A stretch of 33,476 nt of DNA from Actinomycetales bacterium Actino_02 (GCA_001603275.1 LUYM01000009.1:1-33476); one strand, 5' to 3'; counted from the stretch's first letter, positions 16,564 through 24,656 are shown. Notes: generated by a model from the sequence alone, not told the origin. Program-made: numbers and translations.

Positions 16564-18237
16564 ATGAACGCTTCATTGCGTCGTATCGGGGCGGGCACGC
16601 TCGCCGCCCTGATCGCATCCGTCGGCTTCGCCGGCACGGCCTTTGCAGCAACCGAGCCCACCACCTTCCCGTCGGGTTCTGATGCTCCGGTGTACCTGGT
16701 GGATGCCGACACGAACACGGGTTACGCAGCGGGCACGCAGCTCGAGTGGGACTCTCCGCTCGGCGTCGTCCTCTCTGCTGTTGCCGCCCCGACCGCCCCG
16801 ACCGACACCGCTCCGATGCGGCTGCCGTTCGTCTCGGGATCTCTCACCGAGACGCCGTTCATCTCAGCTCCGGGTGCGGAGCGCACGCCGTCCAGCTGGA
16901 AGGCCTGGGCCGACGAGGTCAACCTGAACAACAAGGGCGCATTCCTCCCGAACGTCACTCCGATCGGTCTGGGGTACGGCAGCCAGTCGAGCATCCTGAG
17001 TGCCGGTGGCACCTTCAGCCTGGGCGTTGCCTACCGCAGCGGCCCCACCACGGTGACCGCTGCGTACTTCACCACGATCAACGTGGACGCCACGACCGGC
17101 ACCTGGAAGTTCGCCACTCCAGTCACCATTACAGACGTGGCCACCACCACCACGCTGGCTGCCGACGCGACCTCGGTCGACCTCGGTAACTCGGTCACCC
17201 TGACCGCGACTGTGGCCGCCTCGGGCAAGACCCCGTCGGGCAACGTCGAGTTCTACAAGGGCGCCACCAAGCTGGCTACCCGGGCACTGTCCAGCGGCTC
17301 CGCGTCCTATGCGGTGACCCCGGATGCCACCGGCACCCAGACCTACTCGGCCAAGTTCGTCGAGAACACCGTCGGCAGCGACAAGTTCCTGGCATCTACC
17401 TCGTCCGACCTGTCGGTCGAGGTCACCACGCCGCCCCCGCCGGTCGTTCCGAATGCTCCCACCGAGGGTGCGCTGAACTCCGGCACGGCCAACGGCGCCA
17501 CGGCGAGCTACGACGCCACCACGCACAAGGTCACCCTGAACGTGGACGCGGCGAACAACGCGAAGTCCGTGAACGTGTTCGCCTACTCCACCGCGACCTT
17601 CCTCGGTACTCAGACCGTGACCGACGGCAAGGTGGTGGCTGATGCCTCCGGCCTCGCCGCCGGCACCCACAAGGTGGCCATCGTCGACCCGACGACCTAT
17701 GAGGTCATCGCCTGGGCCGACTTCGACAAGACCGACGCCGCGATCAGCCCGTCGATCACCAAGACCATCAACGCCGAGGCCGCTGCGGTGGCCCCGAGCG
17801 ACGGTGAGTTCTCGCTGACCAACCTCAGCGGCGACACCGTGAACCTGACCAACCCGGCGATCGTCAACGGCAAGTCCGTCGTGTCCGGCACCCTGGGCAG
17901 CTTCAAGGTGACCGACCTGCGTCAGGTCTCCAAGCCGGGCTGGAACCTCCAGACCAGCGTGACCGACTTCACCAAGGGCACCGACACGATCGCGGCCTCC
18001 GCGCTCGGCATCAAGCCCAAGGCCGTCTCTCAGGTCGGAACCGACGCCACCGCTCCGACCCTGGGTGACGAGCAGGTCTCGGGCAGCGCCAGCTACCCGT
18101 GGTACTTCGCCACCCTGGCTGCCGGCAAGTACTCCGGTACCAGCACCTACGATGCCGACCTCACCTTCACCGCTCCCGCGGGCAAGCCGGCCGGCACCTA
18201 CACCTCCACCCTCACCCTGACGCTGATCTCCCAGTGA
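16564..18237 (+). CDS. Surface protein with Ig-like and C-terminal WxL-like domains
   Basis: This 557-residue secreted protein starts at an ATG with GAAAGG about eight bases upstream. It has a signal peptide (about 1-29, TAFA-AT), an N-terminal domain (30-195) of unknown family, a bacterial Ig-like domain of the Big_3 type (about 200-295: TTTTLAADATSV, NSVTLTATV, GNVEFYKGATKL), a proline linker (TPPPPVVPNAPT) and a second beta-rich domain. The C-terminal 150 residues resemble a WxL domain: W460-N-L462 followed by TSVTDF, and a final YTSTLTLTL motif at 546-554 that mirrors the distal YxAxLTWTL motif. WxL domains bind peptidoglycan non-covalently in Firmicutes. A DUF916 partner gene follows, as in classical WxL loci. 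A strong hairpin lies downstream. Confidence 0.8.
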   Translation: MNASLRRIGAGTLAALIASVGFAGTAFAATEPTTFPSGSDAPVYLVDADTNTGYAAGTQLEWDSPLGVVLSAVAAPTAPTDTAPMRLPFVSGSLTETPFISAPGAERTPSSWKAWADEVNLNNKGAFLPNVTPIGLGYGSQSSILSAGGTFSLGVAYRSGPTTVTAAYFTTINVDATTGTWKFATPVTITDVATTTTLAADATSVDLGNSVTLTATVAASGKTPSGNVEFYKGATKLATRALSSGSASYAVTPDATGTQTYSAKFVENTVGSDKFLASTSSDLSVEVTTPPPPVVPNAPTEGALNSGTANGATASYDATTHKVTLNVDAANNAKSVNVFAYSTATFLGTQTVTDGKVVADASGLAAGTHKVAIVDPTTYEVIAWADFDKTDAAISPSITKTINAEAAAVAPSDGEFSLTNLSGDTVNLTNPAIVNGKSVVSGTLGSFKVTDLRQVSKPGWNLQTSVTDFTKGTDTIAASALGIKPKAVSQVGTDATAPTLGDEQVSGSASYPWYFATLAAGKYSGTSTYDADLTFTAPAGKPAGTYTSTLTLTLISQ

Positions 18238-18312
18238 TCTGGGACGGGTGAGGGCAGGCCGTCTTTCGCCAGCGGTGACTGTCCCCATCCGTTCAGATCA
18301 GCGTCAGTCCCA

Positions 18313-18355
18313 GGCGCGTCCGCACGCGGGTTTCAGCCCCGGGTGCGGACGCGCC
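18313..18355 (+). terminator. Strong hairpin after the WxL-domain gene
   Basis: A perfect 13-bp stem, GGCGCGTCCGCAC (18313-18325) with GTGCGGACGCGCC (18343-18355), has a 17-base loop. A second small hairpin, CCCC-TTTT-GGGG, follows immediately. It should end or attenuate transcription before the next promoter region. Confidence 0.8.
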
Positions 18356-18384
18356 GCCTGCCCCTTTTGGGGGTCGTCGATTTC

Positions 18385-18417
18385 GTTCGTCCGCCGTTCA
18401 CCCGGCGGTCTGATAGC
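18385..18417 (+). promoter_or_regulatory. Candidate second PHO box, upstream of the DUF916 gene
   Basis: Three contiguous 11-bp units are present: GTTCGTCCGCC, then GTTCACCCGGC, then GGTCTGATAGC. They match the PHO unit G(G/T)TCAYYYR(G/C)G at 9, 10 and 7 of 11 positions. The second contains the exact GTTCACC core. The site lies 39 bases before the start codon and just after the hairpin, as expected for an internal promoter that reaches pstB. Confidence 0.55.
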
Positions 18418-18456
18418 CGCCACACAACAGATTTGTGAAGGACAAAGGGTAGAGCC

Positions 18457-19620
18457 ATGACCTCTGCGACCCTCCGCCGATTCGGCGCTCTGATCGCTGC
18501 AGCAGTACTCGGCCTGGGCGGCGTGGTGCTGACGACCGGAGTGGCGCACGCCGAAGACACCGTCGGGATCGGCATCTCGCCGGCCGACACCAAGGGCAAG
18601 CCGGACGGCCGCAGCCGGTTCACCTATCAGGCCAAGCCCGGCCAGACGCTGACCGATCACGTCCGAGTGACCAACACCGGTTCCTCCAAGATCGAGGTCA
18701 CCCTGTACGCGGCGGACGCCTACAACGACGAGAACGGCGACTTCGCCCTCGCCGACGGCTCGGAGAAGAAGACCGGTGCGTCCGCCTGGGTCACCTTCGA
18801 CGGACGTCCCAAGCTGGGCCTGACCCTCAAACGTGGCGAGTCGAAGACCGTCCCGTTCACCGTCACCATCCCCGCCGACGCCGGCCCCGGCGACCATCCG
18901 GCCGGCGTGATCGCCTCCGCGGTCACCAGCGGGCAGGTCACCGTCGAGCGCCGCATCGCGAACCGGATGTACGTCCGGGTATCCGGTGACCTCCAGCCGA
19001 TCCTCACCATCACCAGCTTCTCCGGGGTCTACCACTCCGGGCTGAACCCGCTGGACGGCTCGATCAGCGTGACCGCCACCATCACCAACAGCGGCAACGT
19101 CGCCCTGGAAGGCGCGACAACGCTCACTGCCAGCACCTGGTTCGGGGCTGCCATCGGACGCACCTCGCGAGCCGAACTGCCCGAGATCCTGCCCGGCAGC
19201 ACCACCACGGTGAACTACGAGATCACCGGCGTCCCGCAGGTCGGCTTCGCCTCGGTCCGGATGCTGCTCCAGGGCGGCATCTCCGGCGATGCCCCCGACC
19301 CCGGCCCGCTGCCGGTGATCCAGCGTGACCTGCTGATCGCCGCCATCCCGTGGGCGATCGTGGCCGTGCTGCTGCTCGGCGGTGTGGTCTGGCTGGTGCT
19401 GTGGCTGCGTCGCCGCCGCGAGGACCGCTATGCCCGGGAGTGGATGGCCCACACCGAGGCCGAGGCGGCGGCCCGGGCCGCTGAGGCCGATGCCCAAGAG
19501 TTGGCTGTGGCGGTGGCGTCCGGATCGCTGGCCGCACAGCGGGCGATCCTGCCCGACGACGTCGCCGGCGGCTCGGTGTGGACGCACAGCGATGATCCCG
19601 ACGGGCAGGACCCCCAGTGA
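18457..19620 (+). CDS. DUF916-type (WxL-interacting) membrane-anchored surface protein
   Basis: This 387-residue protein has a signal peptide (about 1-30, AHA-ED), a DUF916-like beta-sandwich (about 32-160: IGISPAD, FTYQAKPGQTLTDHVRVTN, GESKTVPFTVTIPAD) and a second immunoglobulin-like domain similar in placement to DUF3324 (about 170-275). A membrane helix follows at about 290-314, then RRRR and a cytoplasmic alanine/glutamate-rich coil. In Firmicutes, DUF916-DUF3324 proteins (WxIP) bind both WxL proteins and peptidoglycan, so this is the expected partner of the upstream WxL-like protein. An AAGGG sequence precedes the ATG. The stop overlaps the next start as GTGA. Confidence 0.85.
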   Translation: MTSATLRRFGALIAAAVLGLGGVVLTTGVAHAEDTVGIGISPADTKGKPDGRSRFTYQAKPGQTLTDHVRVTNTGSSKIEVTLYAADAYNDENGDFALADGSEKKTGASAWVTFDGRPKLGLTLKRGESKTVPFTVTIPADAGPGDHPAGVIASAVTSGQVTVERRIANRMYVRVSGDLQPILTITSFSGVYHSGLNPLDGSISVTATITNSGNVALEGATTLTASTWFGAAIGRTSRAELPEILPGSTTTVNYEITGVPQVGFASVRMLLQGGISGDAPDPGPLPVIQRDLLIAAIPWAIVAVLLLGGVVWLVLWLRRRREDRYAREWMAHTEAEAAARAAEADAQELAVAVASGSLAAQRAILPDDVAGGSVWTHSDDPDGQDPQ

Positions 19621-20408
19621 GGCGCAGACGCGCCCGTGAGCTGACACCGCTGCTGCTGGGCCTGGTGCTCAGTGGCAGCCTGTTGCTGGCCGCCTCCGGG
19701 CTGGCCCCACGGGCGAGCGCCGATGACAGCATCGGCCTGAGCGTGGACGTCTTGTCGACCAGTCCGTCGCCGAGCTCGACCACATCGTCCACTCCGAAGG
19801 CATCGTCCACCTCGTCGTCGAGTTCGAGCGCTCCCGAGCCGACCGTGGCCGGCACCGAGGGCACCGGCACGCCTACCGACGGGCCGAGTACGGGTGAGGT
19901 GGAACTGGGCGGGCTGCTCTACGTCAGCGGTTTGGGCTGGAGCTACACCCCGTCGCTGAACCCGGCGGCCGGTGCGCTGGAGTTGAACTTCACCGTCCGC
20001 AACGCCTTCACCAAGCCGGTCGACGCCAGTGCCCAGTTCTGGGTGACCGGGATCTTCGGCCAGGTGATCGGCCAGTCGGCCACCGTCGGCGTGCTCAGCC
20101 TGCAGCCGGGGGAGACCCGGACGGTCTCGACCACGATCAGCGGAATGGCGCAATGGACGGTGGTGACGGCCCGAATGGTCTTCACCCCGCCGCCACGGCT
20201 CGGTTCGCAGAGCCTCAGCCCCGTCCATCGCGAGGAGGTGGTCTGGTTCCTGCCCTGGTTCGTGATCCTGCTGGCCGCGCTCGGAGGCGCCGGCTTCGTG
20301 GGCTGGCGCTGGTGGCGGGGACGTTCCGGCAACCCGGACGAGGCTGCAGCCGAAGCCACGCCGGACCCTGCCGGTGACCAGCCCGCGCCGGAAGCCGGGG
20401 TCGAATGA
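19617..20408 (+). CDS. Membrane-anchored extracellular protein, second WxIP-like subunit
   Basis: This 263-residue protein starts at a GTG overlapping the upstream stop. A basic N-terminus and signal helix (about 10-33, cleavage near RASA-DD) lead to a Ser/Thr-rich linker (about 45-80, likely extended and possibly glycosylated). A single beta-sandwich domain (about 95-200) follows, with the LNPAAGALELNFTVRN and LQPGETRTVSTTISG patterns that also occur in the second domain of the upstream DUF916 protein. A membrane helix at about 210-230 leads to an acidic Pro/Ala-rich cytoplasmic tail. It looks like a shortened paralogue that keeps only the membrane-proximal domain. No enzymatic motif is seen. 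Confidence 0.78.
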   Translation: MRRRRARELTPLLLGLVLSGSLLLAASGLAPRASADDSIGLSVDVLSTSPSPSSTTSSTPKASSTSSSSSSAPEPTVAGTEGTGTPTDGPSTGEVELGGLLYVSGLGWSYTPSLNPAAGALELNFTVRNAFTKPVDASAQFWVTGIFGQVIGQSATVGVLSLQPGETRTVSTTISGMAQWTVVTARMVFTPPPRLGSQSLSPVHREEVVWFLPWFVILLAALGGAGFVGWRWWRGRSGNPDEAAAEATPDPAGDQPAPEAGVE

Positions 20409-21421
20409 GTCAGCATTTCGGGGCCGCAGGAGCCGGCGCCGTCCTGGAGGCGCCGCGTCCGTCCGCTGCAGAGCCGGGTCGCCGCTCCAGCGGCACGGTG
20501 GCCCCCGGCACCCCCGACCGTTTCCGGCGTCCGCCCAAGCGGCTGCCCCGCCAACTCCCGCAGTATGCGCCGCTGACCCGCACTCAGCTGCTGATCCGCG
20601 GCAGTCTCGGGCTGGTGGCTGCACTGCTGGCCGCCTTCCTGATCGACCTGGTCGGGCTCAGCCACCTGCAGCACGTGATCGCGCAGCAGCAAGCCAGAGA
20701 CCTGTTCACCGCCCAACTGGCCGACGGCACCGCCCCGGTCAACGAGGGCGATGTGGACGGCGTCCTGCTCGCCGACGGTGCTCCGGTGGCTCGGCTGGAG
20801 ATCCCGGCACTGGGGATCAGCGAGATCGTCGGCGAGGGCACGACGTCGTCCGTGCTGGCCAAGGGGCCCGGCCATCGCCGGGACACCCCACTGCCGGGAC
20901 AAGGCGGCGTCAGCGTGATCATGGGTCGGGCCAGTGCCTTCGGCGGTCCGTTCGCCAGGATCCAGGAACTGCCTCCCGGCGAGGCGATCAGTGTGGTCAC
21001 CGGCCAGGGGGAGCAGCTGTTCCGGGTGATCGGAGTGCGCTACGCCGGCGATCCAGCGCCGGCCGCACCGGCCACCGGACGCTCCCGGATGGTGCTCGAG
21101 ACGGCGCGCGGCGGACCCTACTTCCCGCAGGGCGTGGTCCGAGTGGACGCCGAACTGGTCTCGGCCACCCAGGCCAACGGCGGCCGGATGACCACCTCCG
21201 CCTCGCTGCCGGGCAATGCCCGCGAGCTGGCCGGCGACTTCAGTAGGGCCTGGGCCTTGGTCTTCGCGCTGCAGCTGCTGGTGGTCGCCGAAATCGCTGC
21301 CAGCTACGCCTATCGCCGGTTCGGCTGGTCGCGAACCTGGGTGGTGTTCGTCCCGGTGCTCACCCTGAGCTGTCTGCTGGTCGCCGACCAGATCGTCCGA
21401 TTCCTGCCCAACCTGCTATGA
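20405..21421 (+). CDS. Sortase-fold membrane protein lacking the catalytic residues (pseudo-sortase)
   Basis: This 338-residue protein overlaps the upstream stop (ATGA). A Pro/Arg-rich cytoplasmic region (1-58) is followed by a membrane helix (62-84), an extracellular domain (about 110-255) and two C-terminal helices (about 283-303 and 311-334). The middle domain aligns well with class E/F sortases: VARLEIPALGI, EGTTSSVLAKGPGH, TPLPGQGGVSVIMG and FGGPF. At the catalytic histidine (sortase GH-R) it has R175, at the TLxTC cysteine it has A234 (LETA), and the following arginine position is G243. It therefore cannot be a transpeptidase by the known mechanism. A scaffold or ligand-binding role in the pst/WxL assembly is inferred from context. 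Confidence 0.82.
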   Translation: MSQHFGAAGAGAVLEAPRPSAAEPGRRSSGTVAPGTPDRFRRPPKRLPRQLPQYAPLTRTQLLIRGSLGLVAALLAAFLIDLVGLSHLQHVIAQQQARDLFTAQLADGTAPVNEGDVDGVLLADGAPVARLEIPALGISEIVGEGTTSSVLAKGPGHRRDTPLPGQGGVSVIMGRASAFGGPFARIQELPPGEAISVVTGQGEQLFRVIGVRYAGDPAPAAPATGRSRMVLETARGGPYFPQGVVRVDAELVSATQANGGRMTTSASLPGNARELAGDFSRAWALVFALQLLVVAEIAASYAYRRFGWSRTWVVFVPVLTLSCLLVADQIVRFLPNLL

Positions 21422-21473
21422 GCTCGACCCAGGCGGACGACACCGCCGAACTGATTGTGAGGACTACTAGCCG

Positions 21474-22460
21474 ATGAGCGTACCTGACCGAGTGGTTGAA
21501 CCGACCCAGCCGCTGCCGGCCGTCCCCGCGCCGACGCCGAGTTGGACGGCGACGGTCGCCCCAGCCATGGCCGAGCCGGTGTCGCCGGTGCCGCCGACGC
21601 CGTTGCGTGCCGGTGGGCACCCCGCCCCGGCACCGATCGCCCCCGCACCGATGGCCCCGGCACCGATGGCCCCGGCGATGCCGAAACTCTCCGGGCTCGA
21701 AGCCCGCGCGATCTCAGCCTGGTTCGGTGAGCGCAAGGTGCTCGACCGGGTCTCACTCGACATGCCGCCGGGGGTGATCACCTCGCTGATCGGTCCGTCC
21801 GGCTGTGGCAAGTCCACCTTCCTGCGAATCCTGAACCGGATGCACGAACTGGTTCCGTCCGCGTCTCTGGCCGGTGAGGTGCTGCTCGACGGCGACGACA
21901 TCTACGACCGACGCCACAAGCTGGTCGATGCCCGCAAGAAGATCGGCATGGTCTTCCAGAAGCCGAATCCGTTCCCGGCCATGTCGATCTACGACAACGT
22001 CGTGGCCGGGCTCAGCCTGACCGGGGTGAAGGTCGATCGGGATCACCGCGACCAGCTCGTCGAGACCAGCCTGGCCCGGGCCGGGCTGTGGAACGAGGTC
22101 AAGGACCGGCTGCGTCAGCCCGGCGGCGGCCTGTCCGGTGGCCAGCAGCAGCGGCTCTGCATCGCCCGGTCGCTGGCCGTGAAGCCGGCGATTCTGTTGA
22201 TGGACGAGCCCTGTTCGGCGCTCGACCCGACCTCGACCCGAGTGATCGAGGAGACCATGCTCGAGTTGCGCAACGAGGTGACCATCGTGATCGTCACCCA
22301 CAACATGCAGCAGGCCCAGCGCGTCTCCCAGCAGTGCGCGTTCTTCCTTGCCGCGCAGGGCCAGCCGGGCGTGATCGTCGAGCACGGCGATACCGACGCC
22401 ATGTTCTCCACTCCGCAGGATTCCCGGACGCATGACTACGTCACTGGCCGATTTGGCTGA
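21474..22460 (+). CDS. pstB: Phosphate ABC transporter ATPase PstB with a long N-terminal extension
   Basis: PstB hydrolyses ATP to drive phosphate import through PstC/PstA. The ABC core starts at about residue 72 and is complete: Walker [10 protein letters not shown] (107-115), Q-loop [10 protein letters not shown], signature LSGGQQQR, Walker B ILLMDEP, then SALDP and the switch histidine in IVTHNM. The protein has 328 residues against about 255 for usual PstB. The extra 70 N-terminal residues are Pro/Ala-rich and include a tandem API/APM repeat. A GAGGA site precedes ATG 21474; an internal ATG near 21678 would give a standard-length protein. It lies 52 bases after the pseudo-sortase gene and overlaps the transglycosylase gene by 29 bases. 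No phoU is seen in the window. Confidence 0.95.
   Translation: MSVPDRVVEPTQPLPAVPAPTPSWTATVAPAMAEPVSPVPPTPLRAGGHPAPAPIAPAPMAPAPMAPAMPKLSGLEARAISAWFGERKVLDRVSLDMPPGVITSLIGPSGCGKSTFLRILNRMHELVPSASLAGEVLLDGDDIYDRRHKLVDARKKIGMVFQKPNPFPAMSIYDNVVAGLSLTGVKVDRDHRDQLVETSLARAGLWNEVKDRLRQPGGGLSGGQQQRLCIARSLAVKPAILLMDEPCSALDPTSTRVIEETMLELRNEVTIVIVTHNMQQAQRVSQQCAFFLAAQGQPGVIVEHGDTDAMFSTPQDSRTHDYVTGRFG
21630..21674 (+). repeat. 15-bp tandem repeat in the pstB extension
   Basis: Three 15-bp units lie head to tail, GCACCGATCGCCCCC and then twice GCACCGATGGCCCCG. They encode the Ala-Pro-Ile/Met-Ala-Pro repeat of the PstB N-terminal extension. Confidence 0.85.
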
Positions 22461-23355
22461 CCCGCTCGCCGCGGCTTCGGACCCAGCTCGCACGTCTGTT
22501 CCGGCCGCGGAGCAGACGCCGGCAGCCGTTCCCGGGGGAGGGGGACGGCGCTGGCGCTCGGTGGTCACCAAGCTGGTGTCGGTGGTGCTGGTGTTCGCCG
22601 CCGCGGCCGGTGGGATCGTGGTCCTGGCCGCAAGCGCATCCGCCCGGACGGTGAACCCGGAGATCCCGGTCGCGCAGCCGGCCCCGGTGATCGGCGAGCC
22701 GGTGACCGACGAGGCCGTGGCCGAGGAGCCGGTCTCGGATCAGGCTTCGCCGAGCCCGACGGCAACGAGTGCGCAGTCGACCTTCGCGCCGCGGTACACC
22801 GCGGACACCGGGTGGCTGCGCCGCGTCGCGGCTGCCACCGGGATCCCGACGCGTGCCTTGGCCGGCTATGCCTCGGCGGCGATCGGCCTGACCAAGGAGC
22901 AGCCGGCCTGCGGACTGTCCTGGAACACGCTGGCCGCGATCGGTGCCGTCGAATCCAGTCACGGCCAACATCAGGACGGGCAGTTGCTGGAGTCGGGTCT
23001 GTCCAGTGTGCCGATCCGCGGCCCGGCTCTCGACGGCAGTGGATTGGGCATGATCCGAGACTCCGACAACGGGGTCTGGGACGGTGACAGCACCTGGGAT
23101 CGAGCGGTCGGGCCGATGCAGTTCATTCCAGCCACCTGGCGGCGCTGGGGTGCCGATGGCAATGGGGACGGCAAGGCCGATCCGAACCAGATCGACGACG
23201 CCGCGCTGGCCGCCGGCCGCTACCTGTGTGCGTCCGGGTCGTTGCGCAGCCCGTCCGGGTGGCGGACCGCGATCTACTCCTACAACCACTCCGACGCCTA
23301 CGTCGACAAGGTCGCCGGCGTCGCCAACAGCTATGCGGCGGCCAGCGCCGGCTGA
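22432..23355 (+). CDS. Lytic murein transglycosylase (MltB/SLT type)
   Basis: This enzyme cleaves the MurNAc-GlcNAc bond of peptidoglycan, forming 1,6-anhydro ends. The 307-residue protein has a single N-terminal membrane helix or uncleaved signal (about 44-69), a Pro/Glu/Ser-rich linker (70-120) and a catalytic domain (about 125-300). The general acid is E174 in [13 protein letters not shown]. The family motifs [13 protein letters not shown] and [23 protein letters not shown] are intact, followed by [15 protein letters not shown]. The start overlaps pstB by 29 bases, so it belongs to the same transcript. Wall cleavage could make room for the envelope-anchored phosphate-binding assembly. Confidence 0.92.
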   Translation: MTTSLADLADPLAAASDPARTSVPAAEQTPAAVPGGGGRRWRSVVTKLVSVVLVFAAAAGGIVVLAASASARTVNPEIPVAQPAPVIGEPVTDEAVAEEPVSDQASPSPTATSAQSTFAPRYTADTGWLRRVAAATGIPTRALAGYASAAIGLTKEQPACGLSWNTLAAIGAVESSHGQHQDGQLLESGLSSVPIRGPALDGSGLGMIRDSDNGVWDGDSTWDRAVGPMQFIPATWRRWGADGNGDGKADPNQIDDAALAAGRYLCASGSLRSPSGWRTAIYSYNHSDAYVDKVAGVANSYAAASAG

Positions 23356-23604
23356 GTGTTGTGCGAGTCGGCTGCCGCTGGATGAGGCCACCTGCCGCCC
23401 AGGGATGTGGCCCGCGGCGCGAGGCCGGTATCGAGATTCTCCGAACCTGTCGGGCCGCGTCGCCCGAGGCGGAGCGGGAACTCCCGCGGATGGCCGAGGA
23501 TCTCGGCGACACGGTCACCTGGATCGCCGGCCGTCCGACCCGAGTGTGGGTGAATGGGCTGGTCATCAGTTCGACGACGAACGCCAACCACGCCCGAGGT
23601 GGAC

Positions 23605-24501
23605 ATGACAGCAGAGCGATCGCTGCTGGTGCTGGGCAGCGCCAACATGGATCTGGTGGTGAACGCCGCTCGTCATCCGGAGCCCGGCGAGACGGTCTTC
23701 GGTGACTCGTTCACCACGGTTCCTGGCGGCAAGGGCCTCAACCAGGCGGTCGCGGCCGCCCGAATGGGTGCGCGGGTCAGCTTCGTCGGTGCGGTCGGCC
23801 GTGACCTGTACGGCGACCGGCTGATCGAGTTGTTGGCCACGGCCGGCATCGACACCACCGCGGTGTTGCGTTCCGAGCTCACCACCGGGACCGCGCACAT
23901 CACAGTGGACGGACGAGGCCGCAACAGCATCGTGGTGGTGTCTGGAGCCAACACCGAGCTCACGCCGGCCGCGCTGGCTCAGCTCCGCCCGGAGCCGGAC
24001 GGGTGGTTGCTGACCCAGCTGGAGGTCCCGCTGCCGACGGTGGTGGCCGCGCTGGCCTGGTGCCGGCGCCACCGGGTGCGATCGATGCTCACTCCGGCTC
24101 CGGTGACGGCTCTGAGCGAGGAGGTGCTTGCGCAGGTCGATCTGTTGGTCCCCAACGAGATCGAGGCCGCCCAGCTGGCCGGTGCCGCGTCGCCGGAGGA
24201 GGCCGCTCGTTGGCTCAGCCGGCGTTGTGGGGACGTGGTGGTGACCCTGGGGGCGGACGGATCCCTGTGGGCCCGCGCCGGACGGATCGTCCATCACGAG
24301 CCATCCCGACGAGTGTCGCCGGTGGACACCACGGCGGCCGGGGACACCTTTGTCGGTGTGCTCGCCACCCGGCTCGCCGAGGGAGCCGAGCTCCCCGAAG
24401 CCATGCGTTGGGCCAGTGCGGCAGCCGCCATCGGGGTCACTCGGGCCGGCGCATCCTCATCGATGCCGGCCCGCAGCGAGGTTGTCGCCCTGCTGGGCTG
24501 A
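23605..24501 (+). CDS. rbsK: Ribokinase-family (PfkB) sugar kinase
   Basis: This 298-residue kinase probably converts ribose, or a related sugar or nucleoside, to the 5-phosphate. The PfkB signatures are present: GSANMDLVV at the N-terminus, PGGKGLNQAVAAARMGA (signature 1), GAVGRDLYGD, and the ATP/catalytic motif DTTAAGDTFVG with the catalytic base at about D247. The VTLGADGS stretch is typical of ribokinase. The ATG at 23605 has a GAGG site five bases upstream, which favours it over an in-frame ATG at 23554. The gap to the transglycosylase gene is 249 bases, so it may be transcribed separately. The exact substrate is uncertain. Confidence 0.88.
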   Translation: MTAERSLLVLGSANMDLVVNAARHPEPGETVFGDSFTTVPGGKGLNQAVAAARMGARVSFVGAVGRDLYGDRLIELLATAGIDTTAVLRSELTTGTAHITVDGRGRNSIVVVSGANTELTPAALAQLRPEPDGWLLTQLEVPLPTVVAALAWCRRHRVRSMLTPAPVTALSEEVLAQVDLLVPNEIEAAQLAGAASPEEAARWLSRRCGDVVVTLGADGSLWARAGRIVHHEPSRRVSPVDTTAAGDTFVGVLATRLAEGAELPEAMRWASAAAAIGVTRAGASSSMPARSEVVALLG

Positions 24502-24568
24502 GGCTTCATCGCAGAGATCTACGACGCCGCACAGATGGACGACGCCGCGGGGCATCCGGTTCGTGTCA

Positions 24569-24650
24569 GGTTCGACCGTTGGCTACCGACCTCATCCCGT
24601 TCGCTGCCCGGTTCGACCGTTGGCTACCAAGCTCGTCCGGTTCGCTGCCC
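24569..24650. repeat. Tandem duplication, two 41-bp units
   Basis: The units at 24569-24609 and 24610-24650 are head to tail. Both start GGTTCGACCGTTGGCTACC and end GTTCGCTGCCC, and they differ only in the middle. A partial third copy of the end (CCGGTTCGTGTCA) lies just upstream. The array fills most of the gap between the ribokinase stop and the end of the HNH gene. Confidence 0.85.
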
Positions 24651-24656
24651 CACGAC

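Noticed and set aside
16864-18288. Minus-strand open frame opposite the WxL-domain gene
   Set aside because: It is a shadow of the strongly biased plus-strand gene and has no start signal.
24569-24650. CRISPR array
   Set aside because: There are only two direct 41-bp units with no spacers between them and no cas genes.
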